Source: an uncultured Paenibacillaceae bacterium
Lineage (GTDB): Bacteria; Bacillota; Bacilli; Paenibacillales; K13
Direction: 5' to 3'
Assembly: GCA_913056365.1 (NCBI GenBank)
Contig: CAJXLT010000005.1
Location: 62,001 to 126,000 of the forward strand
DNA: 64,000 nt
Of this stretch, positions 39,301 through 47,481 are shown one piece after another. Position 1 is the first letter of the stretch. Every line of letters begins with the position of its first letter. The translations under genes and the position numbers were made by a program. Under the pieces are notes generated by a model. The model searched no databases, was not told the DNA's origin, and worked only from the letters and a program-made list of their open reading frames with translations.

Positions 39301-40835
39301 TCATCCAAATCGCCAATGCGCTGTCTCGACTCGCTATGTACAACGGCATAATTAGCCGAACGCGGAATCGTGCCCGCTCCCATGATGGCAGCAGGTCCGG
39401 ATTGGGCTGCGGACTCTAACAGGTCGGATTCCTTATGCCAGTGCAATAACGGCTTGACGAACGGATAGAAGCCCGACAGCAAGCGCAGCCAGCTCTCCAG
39501 CTCGGCGCGCGGCAATCCGGCATAGCTGTCGCTGCATGCAATCCGGCGAGCCAATTCATCGATGTGCATCGTCTCAGAAGCGACCATGGCGACGATTTGC
39601 TGGCACAGCACATCCGGCAGTTGACGAGGCACTTGGATATCCTCGATCTCCCGCTTGCGAATCTGCTTGCAGAGCACAGCAGCTTCGGCAAGTTGACCCG
39701 GCATGCGCACGAGGATGACGCCGCGGCTCTCTCCGTCTATCGCATGTCCTGCCCGTCCGACACGTTGAATGCCTGCCGCTGCCTCGCCTGGCGAATCAAC
39801 TTGAATCACTTTGTCAATATAGCCAATATCGATACCAAGCTCTAAGGAAGAGGTCGCCACAATGCAGCGCAAGCTCCCTTCTCTGAGTAATTGCTCGGCT
39901 TCCAGCCGCTTCTCACGGGAGACACTACCGTGATGGGAACGGGCAATCTCACCGCCGAAGTAATCGTTCAACCGCAATGTCAGCCGCTCAGCCAAGCGGC
40001 GGCTGTTCACGAACAAGATGACTGACCGGGTCTCCTCCATATGCGCTGCTATTACTTGCAGCAGAGGCAGCCATGCGGCATCGCGTCCGCCGCTACCGAG
40101 AGGCACTGTGCGATCAGGCACCGTCACTTGTACATGCAGCGGCTTCTCTTGCATGCTCTGCACAATGTCGACCGGTCGGGGATGCCCCGGCTGCGCCCAT
40201 CCGCCGAGAAACCGGGCGACTCGCTCCACCGGCTTCTGTGTTGCAGATACGCCGATTCGCTGCACGGGCTGCTCGGCCAAGGCCTCCAGCCGCTCCAATG
40301 ACAAGGACAGATGCGCGCCGCGCGGCGATGCAGCGAGCGCATGGATTTCATCGACGATGACGGCGTGCACCGTGCGCAGCACATCTCTCGCTTTGGGCGA
40401 AGTTAGCATCAGGTAGAGCGATTCCGGTGTAGTCACGAGCACATCCGGCGGCTGCCGCAATATAGAAGCGCGCGTGCTCTGCGGCGTATCGCCGGTGCGT
40501 ACAGCAGCCGTTACCGCATATTGTTCTGCATCAGCGAAGTCCAGCCGGCTGCGCCAATCAGCGGCAAAGCCGACAATGTGCTCGTACACATCGTTATTGA
40601 GCGCTTTCAACGGCGTCACATAGAGAACACGGACGCCTCGCCTGCCGTCTGGTTCGGCCTTGCCGGCTACAATCCGCTGCAAGCAAGGAAAGTATGCCGC
40701 CAGCGTCTTGCCTGAACCGGTCGGCGCTGCAATCAACGTATGACTTCCGCGCTCAATGGCGCGCCACGCTTCCCTCTGCATGGCGGTCGGCTCGCCAAAC
40801 CGCTCGCCAAACCATTGGGCTAATGACTTCTGCAT
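36384..40835 (-). CDS. lhr: Full-length Lhr-type ATP-dependent helicase
   Basis: Superfamily 2 helicase of about 1483 residues, the length of long Lhr proteins that include the C-terminal Lhr-CTD. Walker A APTGSGKT is near 37-44, the DEIH box is in VIVDEIHALA, motif III is SATQKP, and motif VI lies in GIQRVGRAGHAIDGES. Lhr proteins act in DNA repair. ATG 40835 has AGGAGGG 6 nt upstream. Near the C-terminus a run of 10-residue repeats (36775-36930) interrupts the domain. It is divergent from the methyltransferase gene at 40973. Full-length Lhr is less common in Bacillota than in Actinobacteria. Confidence 0.9.
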   Translation of the reverse strand: MQKSLAQWFGERFGEPTAMQREAWRAIERGSHTLIAAPTGSGKTLAAYFPCLQRIVAGKAEPDGRRGVRVLYVTPLKALNNDVYEHIVGFAADWRSRLDFADAEQYAVTAAVRTGDTPQSTRASILRQPPDVLVTTPESLYLMLTSPKARDVLRTVHAVIVDEIHALAASPRGAHLSLSLERLEALAEQPVQRIGVSATQKPVERVARFLGGWAQPGHPRPVDIVQSMQEKPLHVQVTVPDRTVPLGSGGRDAAWLPLLQVIAAHMEETRSVILFVNSRRLAERLTLRLNDYFGGEIARSHHGSVSREKRLEAEQLLREGSLRCIVATSSLELGIDIGYIDKVIQVDSPGEAAAGIQRVGRAGHAIDGESRGVILVRMPGQLAEAAVLCKQIRKREIEDIQVPRQLPDVLCQQIVAMVASETMHIDELARRIACSDSYAGLPRAELESWLRLLSGFYPFVKPLLHWHKESDLLESAAQSGPAAIMGAGTIPRSANYAVVHSESRQRIGDLDEEYVQESRPGDVFQLGAQAWMIRRMDPDRIWVTEVRNPYSEIPFWRSEAAGRSYALGKRLGHFHEQLSEKVAHNVQAAEGWLTERYAMEPQAAEQLAALFVRQLHVCPIATNGQVVLECFRDVDNKMHVVLHTVWGLQVNRAWMMAVEQKLQQSLSYRIYTNAKNNGVEFVFPEWNDSWLPLFWEVNAGNAEALLREALAGSAMFAVTFRRMAETSLLLSKGYSRVPMWQQRLRSEELLKDALPYASEFPLLDAALQHCLQEWSDLPRLLEALRDMETGSLQVKVVHTDMPSPFASQFLADYVNTRIYEADTFGPELQAQLLHVQRESAARLLGADTWRNAVPEQAWEEVRQHLEHEAREVNSAEAVYALLKKRGDLSEAELQRVVRSGSEQPAHIQDWVKQLDQQRIKLRAFDQAQRWICMDEEQVYAELAASPQAQALVLTRYIEQQMSFTKQELIERYGLDSAVVDRWVLAQVEQGRVEAAPFAALAETTGEPDQWMSTKIANRLLRASLHVVRSSAEPVTPEVWCAHLMREHGLLPDSQAAGSAGLLQIIRRLQGLFFPLSHWESLIFPARLKDYRKRDLDELCAAGAIIWIGRKEPQAREGTVAFFLREAEALYRPFLKQERETKHPELLEQLQARGASFLTELARVRGMAPSDTLSALMELVWEGHVSNDQFAPLRLQGTRRGGDFTRSGSGQGRWFVLRTSDAPEVFDDSASASEWAAHLLRQFGIVSREVAASAPYSWDTLQAVYRQLEEWGHAVRGFFIEGAETLQWMSKETAEQLGRHRPQVSIQQIGDYQAAIQLTGDDQATIQQTDGHRATIQRTDDHQATIIHQTDEHRSSKQPSCLISAVDPVNPYGIWVAWPHIDRLTFSRKHGHYLLFRHGSWATWIEQNGKKITCLNPHTRGGDEDEVHAIKQALQQILRTRGLKKIRIETWNGDPAAECEAGEALQQQGAERDRTALVFWPSSF
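36775..36930 (-). repeat. In-frame 30-bp minisatellite inside lhr
   Basis: The segment ATGGTTGCT or a variant recurs at 36802, 36832, 36862, 36892 and 36922, exactly 30 bp apart, within longer 30-bp units. On the coding strand each unit gives a 10-residue repeat such as QATIQQTDGH. About five imperfect copies are present, all in frame. Confidence 0.88.
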
Positions 40836-40861
40836 GGGGCACCCTCCTCTCTTCATCTTCC

Positions 40862-40890
40862 ATTATACGGATTCGCTTTACAGGTGAAAA
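40862..40890 (-). promoter_or_regulatory. Promoter of lhr
   Basis: Minus-strand TTTTCA (40890-40885), 17-nt spacer, perfect TATAAT (40867-40862), about 27 nt before the lhr start. Confidence 0.6.
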
Positions 40891-40927
40891 CCAATAGGCA
40901 AACATAAATTCTGGCAGGCAGCAAATG

Positions 40928-40936
40928 TGCTATACT
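40928..40936 (+). promoter_or_regulatory. Extended -10 promoter of the methyltransferase gene
   Basis: TGCTATACT, an extended -10, lies about 37 nt before TTG 40973. A start site near 40943 would exclude any ATG before that point. Confidence 0.5.
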
Positions 40937-40972
40937 ACGTGTAACATTGATGTTGCTATGGAGGAACTAATA

Positions 40973-42049
40973 TTGCCACAGCCGCCGCATGACAAACAAC
41001 GCGCCAGCCGCAACCGAACGATTACTCTGCAGCCGGAGGAAGCTGATCATTATGCAAGCCGTCTCGTACGTCTTCACGAACCGGTGACTGCGGATACGAT
41101 TCTCGACACGACAATCCAGCAGGATTTGTTCGAAACTCTGGATTACTTGCCAGAGCAATTCGTCGATCTGCTGTTCATCGATCCGCCGTACAATCTCAGC
41201 AAATCATTCAACGGCAAAACGTTCGCTAAGATGGATGCCGATCAATATACAGCCTGGCTGGATTCTTGGTTCGCCCGCCTAATGCCGACGCTTAAGCCAC
41301 ATGCATCGGTGTACATATGTGGGGATTGGCGCTCCAGCCACTCGATCTTCGAGGTAGCGTCGAAATATCTACACATCCAAAACCGCGTTACGTGGGAACG
41401 AGAAAAAGGTCGCGGCGCACAGACGAACTGGAAGAATGCGTCCGAGGACATCTGGTTCTGCACGAAAAGCAACGACTATACGTTCCATGTTGATCGGGTC
41501 AAGATGAAACGCAAGGTCATTGCCCCTTACCGGAATGCGGACGGCAAGCCGAAGGATTGGGAGGAACAAGGGAACGGCAACTATCGACTCACGCATCCAT
41601 CCAACCTATGGACAGACTTGACCGTGCCATTCTGGTCGATGCCCGAGAACACCGATCACCCGACACAGAAGCCCGAGAAGCTGGTGGCGAAGATTATTCT
41701 CGCCAGCTCCAATGAAGGCGATGTCGTACTCGACCCCTTCCTCGGATCAGGAACGACTTCCGTCGCGGCCAAGAAGCTTGGGCGACGCTATGTAGGCATT
41801 GAAATAGACGAAACCTATGCTTGTCTGGCAGAGAAGCGGCTCGATAAAGCTATGGAGGATCACACCATTCAAGGCTATCAAGACGGTGTCTTCTGGGAGC
41901 GCAACTCGCTGTACGAGCAGGGCAAGGAGCGGAAGGGCAAGCAGAACAATACGGGCGCGAATAACATGCGCAAGTCTAGCGACTCAGCTCGTATGCAGGA
42001 CAATCATGCAAGCTCGGGCATGGAAATGAAAGATTCAGATTTACGATAA
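40973..42049 (+). CDS. Beta-class DNA methyltransferase, apparently orphan
   Basis: About 358 residues. The catalytic DPPY motif (70-73, in LLFIDPPYNLSKSFNGK) precedes the SAM-binding motif (VVLDPFLGSGTTSVAAKKLG), the beta-class order used by N6-adenine and N4-cytosine enzymes. HPTQKPEKLVAKII is also typical. I favour TTG 40973 because GGAGGA lies 7 nt upstream; ATG 40958 overlaps that site. The C-terminal tail after 300 is polar and low-complexity (Lys, Asn, Ser, Gln). No restriction endonuclease or specificity gene is adjacent. The target sequence cannot be read from the gene. Confidence 0.88.
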   Translation: MPQPPHDKQRASRNRTITLQPEEADHYASRLVRLHEPVTADTILDTTIQQDLFETLDYLPEQFVDLLFIDPPYNLSKSFNGKTFAKMDADQYTAWLDSWFARLMPTLKPHASVYICGDWRSSHSIFEVASKYLHIQNRVTWEREKGRGAQTNWKNASEDIWFCTKSNDYTFHVDRVKMKRKVIAPYRNADGKPKDWEEQGNGNYRLTHPSNLWTDLTVPFWSMPENTDHPTQKPEKLVAKIILASSNEGDVVLDPFLGSGTTSVAAKKLGRRYVGIEIDETYACLAEKRLDKAMEDHTIQGYQDGVFWERNSLYEQGKERKGKQNNTGANNMRKSSDSARMQDNHASSGMEMKDSDLR

Positions 42050-42052
42050 TAA

Positions 42053-42081
42053 TTGCAAATCAAGGTGCAACAAGGTATTGT
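42053..42081 (+). promoter_or_regulatory. Promoter of the LacI-family gene
   Basis: TTGCAA (42053-42058), 17-nt spacer, TATTGT (42076-42081), about 30 nt before ATG 42112. The -10 is weak. Confidence 0.45.
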
Positions 42082-42111
42082 AAAGCTATCAAATTGACTA
42101 GGATGAGGGCC

Positions 42112-43119
42112 ATGGGTAAGAATATTCGAGAGATTGCGGAGTTAGCCGGTGTTTCGATCGCGACTGTCTCTAAAGTAATGAACGGGTATACCTCCGTCAG
42201 TGCCAAAACAAAGGAAAAGGTTATGCAGATTGTCAACGATACAGGCTTCATGCCAAATTCCGCCGCGCGGGAGCTGGTCAAGAAGCGTTCGATGACATTA
42301 GGGATCTTTCTGACTAACGGCTTGACGCATCCTTTCTTCCAAAAGCTGCTTGGCGGTATTGAAGTCGCCTTGAAGGAGAAGGGCTACGATCTGATCTATC
42401 TGGCTCAGGTCGGCTGGACATCGGAATACAGCTTCGTCCGCCATCTTCGCAGCCGAAATGTAGAAGGGGTGCTTGTATTCGGCTTCCAACGGAAGGACCT
42501 GAATTTCGACGAGCTCATTCAAGCGGAGATCCCGACCATCTTCATTGATTTGGATCTGTCCGGACCTCGCTCCGGCTATATTACTTCAGAGAACAGACAG
42601 TCGATCAAGCGCGCTGTAGACTACTTATACAGCTTGAACCACCGGAAGATCGCCTTCATAACCGGTACGCTTGAATCGTTCGCTGGCCGGTTGCGGTTCG
42701 AGGCTTACCGGCAGGCGCTGGAGGATCTGGGGCTGCCATACGTATCCGAATACGTAGCGGCAGGCAACTGGGAGAAGCCGAGCGGCTATGCGGGAACGAA
42801 GCGCTTCCTTGCACTCGATGATCGGCCTACTGCCATTCTGTGCAGCTCGGACATGAGTGCGATTGGGGCGATGGAAGCAGTGTTGGATGCGGGTCTGTCT
42901 GTTCCCGATGACTTGTCCGTAATCGGATTTGACGATATCGAATTGTCACAGCACTTGCGACCGCCGTTAACGACGATCCGGCAAAATACATTCCAAATCG
43001 GCAAACAAGCGGTGGAGCTGCTCGTAGAGCTAATTAACAACCCGAACTCCCCTCCGCCTGCGGAGTCGATCCCAACCGAATTAATTATTCGTGATTCTTG
43101 CACGATCTGCCGGGAGTAA
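42112..43119 (+). CDS. LacI-family transcriptional regulator
   Basis: Sugar-responsive repressor type, 335 residues. The N-terminal helix-turn-helix is IREIAELAGVSIATVSKVMN. The periplasmic-binding-like effector domain includes FIDLDLSGPRSGYI, AILCSSDMSAIGAMEAVLDA and VIGFDDIELSQHLRPPLTTI. ATG 42112 follows AGGATGAGG. The neighbouring genes are not a sugar operon, so its target is unknown. Its C-terminal ending (ELIIRDSCTICRE) resembles the end of the sensor domain of the diguanylate cyclase at 43588. The stop codon lies in the loop of a perfect hairpin. Confidence 0.92.
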   Translation: MGKNIREIAELAGVSIATVSKVMNGYTSVSAKTKEKVMQIVNDTGFMPNSAARELVKKRSMTLGIFLTNGLTHPFFQKLLGGIEVALKEKGYDLIYLAQVGWTSEYSFVRHLRSRNVEGVLVFGFQRKDLNFDELIQAEIPTIFIDLDLSGPRSGYITSENRQSIKRAVDYLYSLNHRKIAFITGTLESFAGRLRFEAYRQALEDLGLPYVSEYVAAGNWEKPSGYAGTKRFLALDDRPTAILCSSDMSAIGAMEAVLDAGLSVPDDLSVIGFDDIELSQHLRPPLTTIRQNTFQIGKQAVELLVELINNPNSPPPAESIPTELIIRDSCTICRE

Positions 43120-43128
43120 TCTCCCGGC
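43109..43128. terminator. Hairpin between convergent LacI and TM2 genes
   Basis: Perfect 8-bp palindrome, GCCGGGAG / CTCCCGGC, with the loop TAAT, which contains the LacI stop codon. The TM2 stop is 2 nt away on the other strand. The T-runs are poor on both sides, so termination is uncertain, but it could serve both genes. Confidence 0.5.
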
Positions 43129-43129
43129 T

Positions 43130-43462
43130 TCACTTCCCCCGACTCGCTAATAGTTCGTCCACGACATCATTCTCAATGTCCCTATTCTTATCCTGCACGT
43201 ACCGTTGCAGCAAGAACGCATCTGCAATCCACCACAAAGAAGTAATCATTAGACCATAGATCGTTAAACTTAACAGCAGCTGAGTACCCGCGGTAATCGG
43301 GCGGTTCATATACCATCTATGTCCGCCTATTAACCCAAGCACAAGCCAAAGTACATAGGCCACGATCATATTTTTGCCGCGACGGCGCATTTCTTGATCC
43401 ACTAGCATGAGCTCGCGTTCGTTGAGCTCGCCTTTCTTAATCAAGCCGCTGTAATTGGGCAT
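43130..43462 (-). CDS. TM2-domain membrane protein
   Basis: Small protein of about 110 residues. Two membrane helices (about 33-50 and 62-85) are joined by GGHRWYMNRP, the signature of the TM2 domain. The N-terminal 30 residues are polar (KKGELNERELMLVDQEMRRR) and the C-terminus is acidic. The role of TM2 proteins is unknown. The start is unclear: ATG 43462 is 14 nt from AAGGAG and GTG 43474 is only 2 nt from it. It is convergent with the LacI gene. Confidence 0.82.
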   Translation of the reverse strand: MPNYSGLIKKGELNERELMLVDQEMRRRGKNMIVAYVLWLVLGLIGGHRWYMNRPITAGTQLLLSLTIYGLMITSLWWIADAFLLQRYVQDKNRDIENDVVDELLASRGK

Positions 43463-43587
43463 AGAATAACACACAACTCCTTCGGTCTATATTGAGACGA
43501 TCACTTAACTAAGCATGATTTAGTGTAGCAAACAGCCGCACACCCGGCAACACCCCGATATCCAATTGCGCTCCACCATCCTAGACG

Positions 43588-45768
43588 TCATTTGGCAGCA
43601 TGCTTCTCCATGTACATCGCACGATCCGCCTGCTTAATTAACGCCTCCACATCTCGCGCATCGTCAGGGTACAGGCTCATGCCTATACTGGCACGAATCG
43701 GAATTGCCTCACCATGATGCACGTAGGGAGTCTGCATGCTGGCGAGCATATGCTTCAGCTTGCTGCTTATCTGATCCAGCTGTGTAATCCCGGGCATGAC
43801 GATAATAAATTCGTCCCCGCCAAGACGTGCCGCAAGCTCATTCGCTGTGGTGCAAGATGCCAGCACACCGGCGACATGGCGCAAGTAGAGGTCCCCTGTA
43901 TCATGTCCGTACGTATCGTTCACCACCTTGAACCGATCCAAATCTATGAAGAGTACCGCGACAACTTCATTCACCGCCGCTCTGCCGATCGCCTCGTTCA
44001 GAAACTCATAGAGGCGATGCCGATTAGCCAGTCCTGTTAAGGGATCGGAATATGCCAATTGCCGCATCGCTTCCTCATGTGCCTTGCGTTCGGTAATGTC
44101 GCGAATCGTAATGTACATCGTCGCGCTATGAGGCATCACATTGGCGTTCACAAGGCCAAGCAGTGCGGAGCCGTCCTTGCGGATCAGCTTGACTTCTGCA
44201 TTTTCCACCATTTGTCCGCCAGCCCACGCCTTCGCCACATTGTTCTGCAGCTGCGCATAAGACTCCAGGCTCAGTATCGTGCGCAGGCTCGCGCCTATTA
44301 GCTCCTCTCCCTTGTAATGCAGCTGACGCAGCGCATAGGGGTTCACGTCCTTCAGCACCATATGCTGGTCGGCCATAAAGATCATAACTGGCGTCCGATT
44401 GAATATATCGCGGTATTTGGCCTCGGATTCTTCCATCTGCTCCCGCAATATAGCACGGCCTATCGAGATCGCCATTACATTAATGTTAATGCGCATAAAA
44501 TTAAAGGTCGGCGATGACAGCTGCTGATTGAATGGTCCGACTAGAGCCAGACAACCGATAAAACCGGACGGGGTTTGCAATGGATACATGGATACGAAGC
44601 CACGCTCCTCGAGCCGGTCGCAGTGCAGCAGCTCCTGCATCGGGAACTGCTCCTCCGCAAGCCGACAGCCGACCCACTGCTTCGACAGACGTGTGCCGTA
44701 CACTTCATGCACGACGACCTCGCTGCCGCCGTCCTCACTCCGGCTCAACAAGGCGAGGCAGCCGGTATGATAAGGAGTCTGATCGAGCCACGAGAGGAAG
44801 CTTTCTTGGCTCGTGGACAGCTCTAGCACGCTATTATTCAAGGTCATTCCGATATTGTAGAGGTCACTCGTGTACTCGCGCAGACTCTCATGGAATCCCC
44901 CACTGTCCACAAGGTGGCGCTCTTCCTGCATGCAGCCACAGGAATCGCGCAGTACAAGCTCTGCCGGAATCCTGTGTATGCCGCTCAGCGGTGTCCCGTC
45001 ATGCAATCTTGCGGCGAGCAGTGCAACGGCTTTGCGGCCCATCTCTGCGTACTTTTGCCGCACGGTCGTGAGCGGCGGGCTCGCAATCGGCGCAATCTCG
45101 CTGTCATCATACCCAGATACGGCAACACGCTCAGGGACAGCGATCCCGGTCTTTGTCAGCGCTTCCATAATTCCTGTCGCCAGCAGATCATTGCCCGCCA
45201 CGATAGCGGTCATCGGCACCTGAGCTGCAGCGATTTGTTCTCCTGCCTTATGCCCTTCGCCCTTCATCACACTTTGCTGCCAATAGACGAGCTCTTCGCG
45301 ATAAGGGTATCCCAGTTCACGCAATGCTTGCTGGTAGCCCTGAAACCGTTCGAATACGTCAGAATTATGCATGCCTCCGACGAAAGCGATACGCTTATGC
45401 CCATGATGCGCCATGTGCAGCACCATCTCCTTGGCAGACTGTTCGTTGTAAGTCAACACGGCAGCGCAATCCGTAGCTGCTTGCAGCCAGGATGTCCCTA
45501 TGCATACGATCGGCTTGCCCTTCTGTTGCATACGCTCCATGAACCAATCCGGCACCGCTTCCCCAATGAACACAAGCGCGTCGGAGGCATCTGTCGCGAC
45601 CGTCAAATCATACGCTTCCCGTGAGCAAAATTCCGGCCACGATTGCAGTGTAATCATACGCATATCATGCTTGCGCGCAGCTTCATAAATGCCCTCCAGC
45701 ATACTGCTGAAGTAAAAGCCATCCATTACCGGTGTGTAGACTCCGATTGTGCAGCGCTTCATCATCAT
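43588..45768 (-). CDS. Cytoplasmic diguanylate cyclase with LacI-type sensor, GAF-like and PAS domains
   Basis: 726 residues. Residues 5-285 match a LacI/periplasmic-binding-like sugar sensor (AFVGGMHNSDVFERFQGY, VSGYDDSEIAPIASPPLTTV) without a helix-turn-helix, signal peptide or membrane helix. Residues about 295-430 look GAF-like. A PAS domain (about 435-550) begins KYRDIFNRTPVMIFMADQ. The GGDEF domain has an intact RLGGDEF site (GGDEF at 650-654) and VLFIDLDRFKVVNDTYGHDTG. It should make cyclic di-GMP in response to a cytoplasmic ligand. There is no EAL domain. ATG 45768 has an AAAAGGA site upstream. Confidence 0.88.
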   Translation of the reverse strand: MMMKRCTIGVYTPVMDGFYFSSMLEGIYEAARKHDMRMITLQSWPEFCSREAYDLTVATDASDALVFIGEAVPDWFMERMQQKGKPIVCIGTSWLQAATDCAAVLTYNEQSAKEMVLHMAHHGHKRIAFVGGMHNSDVFERFQGYQQALRELGYPYREELVYWQQSVMKGEGHKAGEQIAAAQVPMTAIVAGNDLLATGIMEALTKTGIAVPERVAVSGYDDSEIAPIASPPLTTVRQKYAEMGRKAVALLAARLHDGTPLSGIHRIPAELVLRDSCGCMQEERHLVDSGGFHESLREYTSDLYNIGMTLNNSVLELSTSQESFLSWLDQTPYHTGCLALLSRSEDGGSEVVVHEVYGTRLSKQWVGCRLAEEQFPMQELLHCDRLEERGFVSMYPLQTPSGFIGCLALVGPFNQQLSSPTFNFMRININVMAISIGRAILREQMEESEAKYRDIFNRTPVMIFMADQHMVLKDVNPYALRQLHYKGEELIGASLRTILSLESYAQLQNNVAKAWAGGQMVENAEVKLIRKDGSALLGLVNANVMPHSATMYITIRDITERKAHEEAMRQLAYSDPLTGLANRHRLYEFLNEAIGRAAVNEVVAVLFIDLDRFKVVNDTYGHDTGDLYLRHVAGVLASCTTANELAARLGGDEFIIVMPGITQLDQISSKLKHMLASMQTPYVHHGEAIPIRASIGMSLYPDDARDVEALIKQADRAMYMEKHAAK

Positions 45769-45880
45769 CGCCGTCCTTTTCCCGTGACACTGGTTGTACT
45801 AAGGATTTATTCCCGATACAGCACGCAATTCCTTCTTTTTCCTTGATTCCGGTGTAAAAGTTCGCCTATTGTCAAATCAT

Positions 45881-45910
45881 TTGCAAAATTGCGCGAAGGC
45901 TAACTATAAT
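45881..45910 (+). promoter_or_regulatory. Promoter and possible operator of the MFS exporter gene
   Basis: TTGCAA (45881-45886), 18-nt spacer, perfect TATAAT (45905-45910). A perfect 11-bp palindrome CAAATCATTTG (45873-45883) overlaps the -35 box and may be a repressor site. Confidence 0.65.
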
Positions 45911-45945
45911 AATATAGATTGGTTATTCGAAAAACGAGGTGTCCT

Positions 45946-47478
45946 ATGGATCAGCACAAATCTAAAATCAAATGGACGGTATTCGGCTTGCTCCTCGGTC
46001 TGTTGATGGCGGCATTGGATCAAACAATCGTCGCTACTGCTATGCCGACTGTTGTGGGCGAGATGGGCGGCTATGAGCAATTCGTCTGGGTATTCTCCGC
46101 TTACATGATCGCATCTGTCGTCGCCACGCCTATATTCGGCAAGCTGTCCGACATCTATGGTCGCAAGATCTTCTTCCTGATCGGCATTGTCGTCTTCCTA
46201 ATCGGCTCTATCCTGTGCGGAGCTGCTTCGAGCATGACACAGCTCATTGTCTTCCGTGCTGTGCAAGGCATTGGCGGCGGTGCATTGATGCCGATTGCAT
46301 TCGCTGTTATCTTCGATATCTTCCCGCCGGAGAAGCGCGGCAAGATGAACGGGTTGTTCGGCGCCGTATTCGGCTTATCCAGTGTGTTCGGACCGGCGAT
46401 TGGCGCGTTCTTCACCGATTATGTGAATTGGCGTTGGGTGTTCTACATCAATGTTCCGCTTGGCGCCATCGCGCTGGCTGCTATTGGGTTCGGCTACCAC
46501 GAATCGGCGAACCGTCGGAAGCAACGGATCGATTGGATTGGCGCGGCTGCGCTGATCGCCGCTATTCTCTGTCTTATGTTCGCTGTTGAGCTTGGCGGCT
46601 CGAGCGTATATGCGTGGGGATCTCCGCAAATTATCGGGCTTCTCATCGGCTTCGCCGTTATGCTCACGGCCTTCCTTCTCATTGAGCGGGTTGCACCTGA
46701 TCCGATTGTCGAGCTGAAGCTATTTCGCAACCGGATCTTCGCTGCGAGCCAGTTCATCGCCTTTATCTACGGGGCTATTATGATCGCAGGGGCTACCTAT
46801 ATTCCCTTGTTCATTCAGGGGGTCTATGGGGAATCCGCCAGTGCCGCCGGCCAGACGCTTACTCCGATGATGCTCGCTGTCGTATGCAGCAGCATGGTTG
46901 GCGGACGCTTCGTCAATCATGTAAGCTATCGCACGCTTATGCTTATATCCGTCTCCGTCCTTGCCATCGCACTGATCCTGCTTAGTACGATGACATTGGA
47001 TACACCTAGATGGGTCGTCACCTTGTATATGATCTTCGTCGGACTCGGCATCGGCGTTAACTTCGTCGTGCTGAACATTTCGGTGCTGCACGGCATCGAC
47101 AATACATACAAGGGCGCGGCAATCTCGCTGATCACCTTCTTCCGTACGATCGGCTCAGCGATTGGTGTAACGGTTATGGGCGCTATCCAGAAGATGACCT
47201 TCAAGGATGACATGGCAGCTGTATTCCCGAACCCTGCCGATGCGGCACAGTTCGCCGATCCGCAGAACCTGCTGCGTCCTGAATTGCGTCAAGGCTTGTC
47301 GGAGCAAGTACTCACACAAGCAACAAGCTCCCTTGCTGATTCAATCGCCTTCTTGTTCCTAATGGCATTGCTGATGATCGCAGTAGCTTTCATACTGATT
47401 CTGATGCTCGGACGCGCAAGGGTCAAGCTGCCGGACAGATCAGCTGAATCACAGCAAGAACCCGCAAGTGCGCATTGA
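45946..47478 (+). CDS. MFS drug exporter, DHA2 (14-helix, EmrB/QacA) family
   Basis: About 510 residues with roughly 14 hydrophobic helices. The family signatures are LLMAALDQTIVATAMPTVVG in helix 1, GKLSDIYGRK in the first loop and GIGGGALMPIAF in the helix-5 region. ATG 45946 follows GAGGTG. It is expected to export drugs or metabolites by proton antiport in the plasma membrane. It is divergent from the diguanylate cyclase gene, and its stop is only 3 nt from that of the convergent DUF389 gene. Confidence 0.92.
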   Translation: MDQHKSKIKWTVFGLLLGLLMAALDQTIVATAMPTVVGEMGGYEQFVWVFSAYMIASVVATPIFGKLSDIYGRKIFFLIGIVVFLIGSILCGAASSMTQLIVFRAVQGIGGGALMPIAFAVIFDIFPPEKRGKMNGLFGAVFGLSSVFGPAIGAFFTDYVNWRWVFYINVPLGAIALAAIGFGYHESANRRKQRIDWIGAAALIAAILCLMFAVELGGSSVYAWGSPQIIGLLIGFAVMLTAFLLIERVAPDPIVELKLFRNRIFAASQFIAFIYGAIMIAGATYIPLFIQGVYGESASAAGQTLTPMMLAVVCSSMVGGRFVNHVSYRTLMLISVSVLAIALILLSTMTLDTPRWVVTLYMIFVGLGIGVNFVVLNISVLHGIDNTYKGAAISLITFFRTIGSAIGVTVMGAIQKMTFKDDMAAVFPNPADAAQFADPQNLLRPELRQGLSEQVLTQATSSLADSIAFLFLMALLMIAVAFILILMLGRARVKLPDRSAESQQEPASAH

Positions 47479-47481
47479 CGA

